Shown here: in pieces, positions 6,786-10,777 of the stretch
Numbering within the stretch: position 1 is the first letter of the stretch
Layout of the letters: every line of letters begins with the position of its first letter
Assembly (NCBI GenBank): GCA_027325905.1
Contig: DAIEEM010000065.1
Location: 1 to 10,777 of the forward strand
Length of the DNA: 10,777 nucleotides
Reading direction: 5' to 3'
Source of the DNA: Rhodocyclaceae bacterium
Lineage (GTDB): Bacteria; Pseudomonadota; Gammaproteobacteria; Burkholderiales; Rhodocyclaceae
The notes under the pieces: generated by a model
Database searches by the model: none
What the model was told of the DNA's origin: nothing
What the model saw: the letters and a program-made list of their open reading frames with translations, nothing else
Made by a program: the position numbers and the translations under genes

Positions 6786-7455
6786 CAAGGTCGAACACCA
6801 CCGGCAGGTTGACAACGAAGGCGCGCCGACGCAGCCGCTCCGGCACCGCGGTCCGCGGCACCGCCTGGCGCATCATGTCGAGTGCGGCATTGTCGAGCGA
6901 ATCGTGGCCGCTCGAACGGGCCAGCGAAATCTCCTGCGGCTGCCCGCCGGCGGCGACCGCCACCAGCACCTCGACCGTACCACCGAGCTCCTCTTCCAGG
7001 GCCCGCACCGGATAACGCCTGAAACGACGCGCCGCAACGGCCAAGGCCAGGCGGTACTGGCGCACACCTTCGGCGTCCACTCCTTCGCCGGAACGCAAAC
7101 CGGCGCCGGTCGCCACGGCCGCCGCCCCGCCCTCGGTAGCGGAAGCCGCGCTGCCGGAACGTAAGGACATCTCCGCGGTCGAAGTAGGTGTACTATTTTG
7201 CGGTGGCGTCGGAATCGCCGGCAGCACTGGCTCCGGGGTGGCCGGAAGGGGTGGACTGTGGGTCTGGTGGAAAGACGACGCAGCTTTCGCAACTGGCGAC
7301 GCAGCCGGCACAAAGCCGTTCGCGGCGCGCAAGGTGACGGCCAGCGGTTGGGCGATTTCGCTTTGGCGAGAAAGCGGGACCGCCGGCCACAGCAACAGGA
7401 CGTGCAAGAGAAAGGAAATCGCCAGGGCAGGCCCGAGTTTCCCCTGCGTCGGCAT
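6775..7455 (-). CDS. TonB-family energy transducer (orphan)
   Basis: TonB proteins carry proton-motive-force energy from ExbB-ExbD to outer-membrane receptors. The product is 226 residues from ATG 7455; a GTG at 7470 would add MSFQN, and neither start has a strong ribosome binding site. An N-terminal membrane anchor lies at about residues 10-28 (PALAISFLLHVLLLWPAVPL). It contains Ser14 and His18 in the S-x3-H spacing conserved in TonB helices. A periplasmic stretch rich in proline, alanine and serine follows at about 50-115. The C-terminal TonB fold begins near residue 142 with RRFRRYPVRALEEELGG and continues with VEVLVAV, ISLARSSGHDSLDNAAL and a final NLPVVFDL strand. No exbB, exbD or TonB-dependent receptor is visible nearby, so its partners must be encoded elsewhere. 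It is divergent from the HNH gene and convergent with the NUDIX gene (11-bp overlap). Confidence 0.9.
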   Translation of the reverse strand: MPTQGKLGPALAISFLLHVLLLWPAVPLSRQSEIAQPLAVTLRAANGFVPAASPVAKAASSFHQTHSPPLPATPEPVLPAIPTPPQNSTPTSTAEMSLRSGSAASATEGGAAAVATGAGLRSGEGVDAEGVRQYRLALAVAARRFRRYPVRALEEELGGTVEVLVAVAAGGQPQEISLARSSGHDSLDNAALDMMRQAVPRTAVPERLRRRAFVVNLPVVFDLANE

Positions 7456-7486
7456 ATTTTGAAAACTCACATCAATCTGATAAGGT

Positions 7487-7500
7487 TCGGATTATTCCGA
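7487..7500. promoter_or_regulatory. Small inverted repeat in the tonB/HNH divergent gap
   Basis: TCGGA and TCCGA form a perfect 5-bp inverted repeat with a 4-bp spacer (TTAT). It sits in the only intergenic DNA between the divergent tonB-like and HNH genes (56 bp), 11 bp before the HNH ATG. It may be an operator shared by both genes, but arms this short occur by chance. Confidence 0.25.
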
Positions 7501-7511
7501 TTCTAGACGAG

Positions 7512-8090
7512 ATGGGCCCCTACCCCCTGATCCTCACGCTAGACCAGCACGGCATCCCCAATCGGTGGGTGAGCTGGCAGCACGCCTGTTTCTACTACGC
7601 CAAGGATCTCGTGGCCTGGACGATCGGCGAAAACCGCTTCGTCGTCCATGGCGGTTTCAACCGGCTTACCGGCGAACGCTCCGCTATCGAGACCAACAGC
7701 ATCATCGCGATCAAGGGCAAGGCGCTGGCCGGCAAGACGCTGCATCAGGTGCCGCCGCTGTCGAACCGCGAACTCTTCCACCGCGACCGCCATCTCTGCG
7801 CCTATTGCGGCAGCGTGCTGCCCGGCTCGCGCCTGACGCGCGACCATATCCATCCGGTCTCGCAGGGCGGCCGCGACACCTGGATGAACGTCGTCACCGC
7901 CTGCCGCCCCTGCAACCAGACCAAGAGCGGGCGCACGCCGGAACAGGCCGGCATGCAACTGATCTACGCCCCCTACGTGCCGAACAAGGCCGAGTACCTG
8001 ATCCTCTGCAACCGCAACATCCTCGCCGACCAGATGGACTTCCTGGCGCGGCACGTGCCTTCGCAAAGCCGCGTCAAGCTCGCCGCCTAG
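7512..8090 (+). CDS. HNH endonuclease family protein
   Basis: The 192-residue protein has a C-terminal HNH module of the beta-beta-alpha-metal type. The zinc-binding pairs are Cys96-Cys99 (CAYC) and Cys131-Cys134 (CRPC). The core is [13 protein letters not shown] (108-120) with His112, followed by TWMNVVTAC with Asn126 and [12 protein letters not shown], where Asn135 takes the place of the third histidine, a common variant. The first 85 residues resemble no domain I can name; they contain two aromatic-rich segments ([18 protein letters not shown]) that may form a small beta fold. Such proteins are predicted metal-dependent DNA nucleases, but many chromosomal stand-alone copies have no known target. 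It lies 11 bp upstream of the YgiQ-family gene on the same strand, so the two are probably one transcription unit. The ATG lacks a clear Shine-Dalgarno. Confidence 0.88.
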   Translation: MGPYPLILTLDQHGIPNRWVSWQHACFYYAKDLVAWTIGENRFVVHGGFNRLTGERSAIETNSIIAIKGKALAGKTLHQVPPLSNRELFHRDRHLCAYCGSVLPGSRLTRDHIHPVSQGGRDTWMNVVTACRPCNQTKSGRTPEQAGMQLIYAPYVPNKAEYLILCNRNILADQMDFLARHVPSQSRVKLAA

Positions 8091-8101
8091 CCCCTCGTTT
8101 C

Positions 8102-10072
8102 TTGCTTCCCGCCAAGCCGCTCACTTCCTACCGTCCCTATTGGGCCAAGCGTTTCGGCATCGCGCCTTTCCTGCCGATGTCGCGCGCCGAAATGGAGACG
8201 CTCGGCTGGGACTCCTGCGACGTAATCCTCGTCACCGGCGACGCCTACATCGACCACCCGAGCTTCGGCATGGCGCTGCTCGGCCGGCTGCTGGAGGCCC
8301 AGGGCTTTCGCGTCGGCATCATCAGCCAGCCCGATTGGCGCTCGGCGGCGGACTTCCGCAAGCTCGGCCGGCCGAATCTCTATTTCGGCATCACCGCTGG
8401 CAACATGGATTCGATGGTCAACCGCTACACGTCGGAACGCAAGATCCGCTCGGACGACGCCTACACGCCGGGCGGCCTGCCGGACAGGCGCCCGGACCGC
8501 GCCGTCGTCGTTTATGCGCAGCGCGCGCGCGAAGCCTACGCCGACGTGCCTGTGGTCATCGGCGGCATCGAGGCCAGTTTGCGGCGCATCGCCCATTACG
8601 ATTACTGGTCGGACAAGGTGCGCCGCTCCGTGCTGCCCGACAGCAAGGCCGACCTGCTGCTGTTCGGCAACGCCGAACGCGCGCTCGTCGACCTCACGCA
8701 CCGGCTCGCAAAAGGCGAGGCCATCGAGACTATCCGCGACCTGCGCGGCAGCGCCTTCATGGTGCCGTCCGGCTGGGCGCCGGCCGCCGACTGGCAGGAC
8801 GCAGGCGCAGCAAAGCACGCCGTCGAGCGCGCGCAGACTTACGTCCGCCTGCCTGCCTATGAGGAAGTCGCCGCCGACACGACGCGCTATGCCCAGGCCT
8901 CGCGCGCCTTCCACCTCGAATCGAATCCCGGCAACGCGCGCTGCCTGGTGCAGGCCCACGGCAGCCGCGATGTCTGGCTCAATCCGCCGCCGCTGCCGCT
9001 CTCCACTGCCGAGATGGACCACATCTACGGCCTGCCCTATGCCCGCGCCCCGCATCCCGCCTACGCCGGGGCGAAGATTCCGGCCTGGGAGATGATCCGC
9101 CATTCGGTCAACATCATGCGCGGCTGCTTTGGCGGCTGTACCTTCTGCTCGATCACCGAGCACGAAGGCCGCATCGTCCAGAGCCGTTCCGAGCAATCGA
9201 TCCTGCACGAGATCGAGGAAATCCGCGACAAGACCTCGGGATTTACGGGCATCGTCACTGACCTCGGCGGTCCCACCGCCAACATGTACCGCATGGCCTG
9301 CAAGGATGCGGCCGTCGAAGCGGCCTGCCGGCGCCTGTCCTGCGTCTATCCCGACATCTGTCCGCGGCTCGCCACCGACCACGCGCCGCTGATCGCGCTC
9401 TACCGCAAGGCGCGCAGCCTGCCCGGCATCAAGAAAGTGCTGATCGGCTCGGGCCTCAGATACGACCTCGCCGTACGCTCGCCCGAATACATCAAGGAAC
9501 TCGTCGCCCACCACGTCGGCGGCTACCTGAAGATCGCCCCCGAACACAGCGAAGCGGGGCCGTTGTCGAAAATGATGAAGCCGGGCATGGCTACCTACGA
9601 CAGGTTCAAGCGCATGTTCGACGCCGCCACGCAGGCCGCCGGCAAGGAACAATACCTGATTCCCTATTTCATCGCCGCGCATCCGGGCACCACCGACGAG
9701 GACATGCTCGAACTCGCGCTCTGGCTCAAGCGCAACGGCTTCCGCCTCGACCAGGTGCAGACCTTCCTGCCGACGCCGCTGGCGCTCGCCACCACCATGT
9801 ACCACACGGAAAGGAACCCGCTGCGCCGCGTCGATGCCGAGAGCGAATCTCTGGCCGTCGTCCGCGGCGCCCGCCAACGCAAGCTGCACAAGGCTTTCCT
9901 GCGCTACCACGACGCCGAGAACTGGCCGCTGTTGCGCGAAGCCCTGCAGCGCATGGGCCGCGCCGACCTCATCGGCAACGGCAAGAAGCACCTGGTGCCG
10001 GCCTGGCAGCCCGGTGCCGGCAGCACCGCGATCGCGGCGGCCCGGAGAGACCGCAGCGCCGCGAGGCGCTGA
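8102..10072 (+). CDS. ygiQ: YgiQ-family radical SAM protein (UPF0313)
   Basis: The 656-residue product closely resembles E. coli YgiQ along its whole length. An N-terminal domain contains [64 protein letters not shown] and [15 protein letters not shown]. The radical SAM core has the cluster motif CFGGCTFC with Cys342, Cys346 and Cys349, which should hold a [4Fe-4S] cluster and bind S-adenosylmethionine. A C-terminal family domain ([22 protein letters not shown]) follows. The reaction and substrate of YgiQ are unknown to me. The open frame extends upstream through the HNH gene, but homology begins at [18 protein letters not shown], so I place the start at TTG 8102. The first in-frame ATG (8177) would remove conserved sequence. 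It is shorter at the C-terminus than E. coli YgiQ, which has a basic tail. Probably co-transcribed with the HNH gene. Confidence 0.95.
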   Translation: MLPAKPLTSYRPYWAKRFGIAPFLPMSRAEMETLGWDSCDVILVTGDAYIDHPSFGMALLGRLLEAQGFRVGIISQPDWRSAADFRKLGRPNLYFGITAGNMDSMVNRYTSERKIRSDDAYTPGGLPDRRPDRAVVVYAQRAREAYADVPVVIGGIEASLRRIAHYDYWSDKVRRSVLPDSKADLLLFGNAERALVDLTHRLAKGEAIETIRDLRGSAFMVPSGWAPAADWQDAGAAKHAVERAQTYVRLPAYEEVAADTTRYAQASRAFHLESNPGNARCLVQAHGSRDVWLNPPPLPLSTAEMDHIYGLPYARAPHPAYAGAKIPAWEMIRHSVNIMRGCFGGCTFCSITEHEGRIVQSRSEQSILHEIEEIRDKTSGFTGIVTDLGGPTANMYRMACKDAAVEAACRRLSCVYPDICPRLATDHAPLIALYRKARSLPGIKKVLIGSGLRYDLAVRSPEYIKELVAHHVGGYLKIAPEHSEAGPLSKMMKPGMATYDRFKRMFDAATQAAGKEQYLIPYFIAAHPGTTDEDMLELALWLKRNGFRLDQVQTFLPTPLALATTMYHTERNPLRRVDAESESLAVVRGARQRKLHKAFLRYHDAENWPLLREALQRMGRADLIGNGKKHLVPAWQPGAGSTAIAAARRDRSAARR

Positions 10073-10345
10073 CGCCGATTCGCCCCGATGGATTGGCGGC
10101 AGGCGACAGAAAGTTGATCGTGCCAATCTGGCGCCAAATCGGATAGCGCGTGAGTAGAGCAATTCCGGCCCATTTGGAAACATGATGACCGCCAGAATGC
10201 TTGGCCGTCATCGTCTCCAGTAAGTTCGGCGCGGTGCGCAACAACGCCTCAAAACCAAAGCAACGTGGCACGCTGTATGCATTATTATACATCGAACGCG
10301 GCCCGAGCCCGTCCATGCTGCACTCGTAACGGGCAATGTTCTTGT

Positions 10346-10374
10346 TAGTAATTGATATATAAACATATTTACTA
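10346..10374. repeat. AT-rich inverted repeat TAGTAA / TTACTA
   Basis: Two 6-bp arms (10346-10351 and 10369-10374) are exact reverse complements with a 17-bp AT-rich spacer containing GATATATAAACATA. It sits about 90 bp upstream of the exported-protein ATG. It could be a regulator site or part of a promoter (TTGATA at 10352-10357 is a fair -35, but no good -10 follows at the right spacing). Confidence 0.3.
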
Positions 10375-10389
10375 TGTCATGCACTATGT
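10371..10389. repeat. Direct heptamer repeat ACTATGT
   Basis: ACTATGT occurs at 10371-10377 and again at 10383-10389, a 12-bp period with CATGC between. It lies in the upstream region of the exported-protein gene. It may be a pair of half-sites for a DNA-binding regulator; the evidence is only the repetition. Confidence 0.3.
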
Positions 10390-10409
10390 AGCAAACGAGA
10401 CAGCGCTGC

Positions 10410-10423
10410 GTAGGAATTCCTAC
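10410..10423. promoter_or_regulatory. Perfect 14-bp palindrome (candidate operator)
   Basis: GTAGGAATTCCTAC reads identically on both strands. It ends 39 bp before the ATG of the exported-protein gene, in DNA that codes for nothing visible. A perfect 14-bp palindrome is rare by chance, and dyad sites of this size are typical for dimeric regulators such as LuxR/FixJ-type response regulators. Which protein binds is unknown. No clear -10 lies between it and the gene, so it might act as a repressor site in the leader or be read from an upstream promoter. Confidence 0.55.
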
Positions 10424-10462
10424 TTTCGGCTGATCAACGACGACCATTTGCTTGGAGAATCC

Positions 10463-10777
10463 ATGATGAAAAAATTTTTTGTAAGCGCCGCAGTGGTGAC
10501 TAGCATCGCAAATATTGCATATGCCGACGACGTTAAGAGCGTCGTCGAGAGCGACGGTGGGAGTTGGTTAACCATGGTTGGCGGGACGCAGGAAGCGCAG
10601 CCGCACTGGATTACTCCGCTCGTCACGGTAACGCCGAGGCTCGAACAGGAATTTCTTTACGACCAGATACGGCAATACAGTACTGGCGGGGTGTCCAAGA
10701 CCTTCAATGGCGCAGGAAAAGGCCTTGAGCTGATCCCAACGGAAAATACCGAAGTTATCGTCGGCGTTCCGAATTAC
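10463..10777 (+). CDS. Exported protein of unknown function, N-terminal part (cut by window edge)
   Basis: The open frame runs 105 codons to the last base with no stop. It starts MMKKFFVSAAVVTSIANIAYA-DD: a basic n-region, a hydrophobic core and an AYA cleavage site at about residue 21/22, a clear Sec signal peptide. GGAG lies 5 nt before the first ATG (10463) and 8 nt before the second (10466); the second spacing is better. The mature part begins acidic (DDVKSVVESDGG), then SWLTMVGGTQEAQPHWITPL and alternating polar/non-polar stretches such as VTVTPRLEQEFLYDQIRQY, ending in GKGLELIPTENTEVIVGVPNY. The alternation suggests beta structure, perhaps an outer-membrane barrel, but I do not recognise the family with certainty. 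GC is about 52-53% in the two 60-base blocks I counted, lower than the neighbouring genes, which hints at horizontal gain. A 14-bp palindrome lies just upstream. Confidence 0.8.
   Translation, partial: MMKKFFVSAAVVTSIANIAYADDVKSVVESDGGSWLTMVGGTQEAQPHWITPLVTVTPRLEQEFLYDQIRQYSTGGVSKTFNGAGKGLELIPTENTEVIVGVPNY

Larger units (their letters stand above)
10073..10462. other. Non-coding 390-bp gap with a sharp drop in GC
   Basis: No convincing gene is visible here. GC content goes from 46 of 60 bases at 10021-10080 to 18 of 60 at 10321-10380. A weak 7-bp stem (CGCCGAT with ATTGGCG, one G-U pair) lies just after ygiQ without a T-tract. Further along are a 5-bp inverted repeat TGTAT/ATACA (10274-10291), TAGTAA/TTACTA arms (10346-10374), a repeated ACTATGT heptamer and a 14-bp palindrome. 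The composition break suggests the junction with acquired DNA, or a long regulatory region for the exported-protein gene. Confidence 0.6.

Noticed and set aside
7565..8101. Upstream extension of the ygiQ frame through the HNH gene
   Set aside because: The translated extension is Arg/Pro/Ala-rich and lies entirely inside the HNH gene, which has clear motifs in another frame. YgiQ homology begins only at the TTG at 8102.
8087..10183. 698-codon open frame on the minus strand opposite ygiQ
   Set aside because: It is a shadow of the strongly conserved YgiQ frame, with low-complexity antisense composition and no recognisable motif.
10274..10291. TGTAT/ATACA inverted repeat as a terminator for ygiQ
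   Set aside because: The stem is only 5 bp, AT-only apart from one pair, lies 200 bp after the stop codon and has no T-tract.
9969..10447. Minus-strand frames in the gap after ygiQ (115 and 79 codons), considered as a transposase remnant or pseudogene
   Set aside because: I could match no transposase motif. One frame runs into the antisense of ygiQ, and no terminal inverted repeats or target duplication are visible in the window.
1..10777. tRNA or rRNA genes, CRISPR array, or intact insertion sequence
   Set aside because: I saw no repeat-spacer pattern, no cloverleaf-like or rRNA-like sequence and no transposase reading frame.

Overview
The window reads as a chromosomal segment of a GC-rich betaproteobacterium, most likely of the Rhodocyclales type. 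Three things point there: the flhD-flhC-motA-motB order known from enteric and beta-proteobacterial flagellar clusters, the dense c-di-GMP signalling genes, and the close E. coli-like FlhC, MotA and YgiQ sequences in a high-GC background. The lineage is an inference from gene content; no rRNA gene is present to confirm it.

Positions 1-6120 (all minus strand) form a motility and second-messenger block. In transcription order it holds an HDOD-REC-GGDEF protein with an intact cyclase motif, a REC-GGDEF-EAL protein with a degenerate cyclase motif and an intact phosphodiesterase set (the two genes overlap by 4 bp, ATGA), an AT-rich intergenic region with a perfect 8-bp inverted repeat and a likely flhD promoter, then flhD, flhC, motA and the start of motB, which leaves the window at base 1. 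The block therefore puts a probable c-di-GMP maker/breaker pair directly upstream of the flagellar master regulator and the motor stator genes.

Positions 6225-10072 are unrelated housekeeping or accessory genes. A zinc-ribbon NUDIX hydrolase (plus) has a -10-like TAGAAT so close to its ATG that the mRNA may be leaderless. It converges on, and overlaps by 11 bp, an orphan TonB-like gene (minus). Divergent from that, an HNH endonuclease-like gene and a YgiQ-family radical SAM gene (plus) follow each other 11 bp apart; the latter appears to start at TTG.

Positions 10073-10777 change character. Base composition falls from about 77% GC at the end of ygiQ to about 24-30% GC around 10321-10390. There are several short repeats and a perfect 14-bp palindrome, and then a moderate-GC gene for an exported protein begins at 10463 and runs off the right edge. 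This is the part of the window with the least explained content. I see no tRNA, rRNA, CRISPR array or intact insertion sequence.
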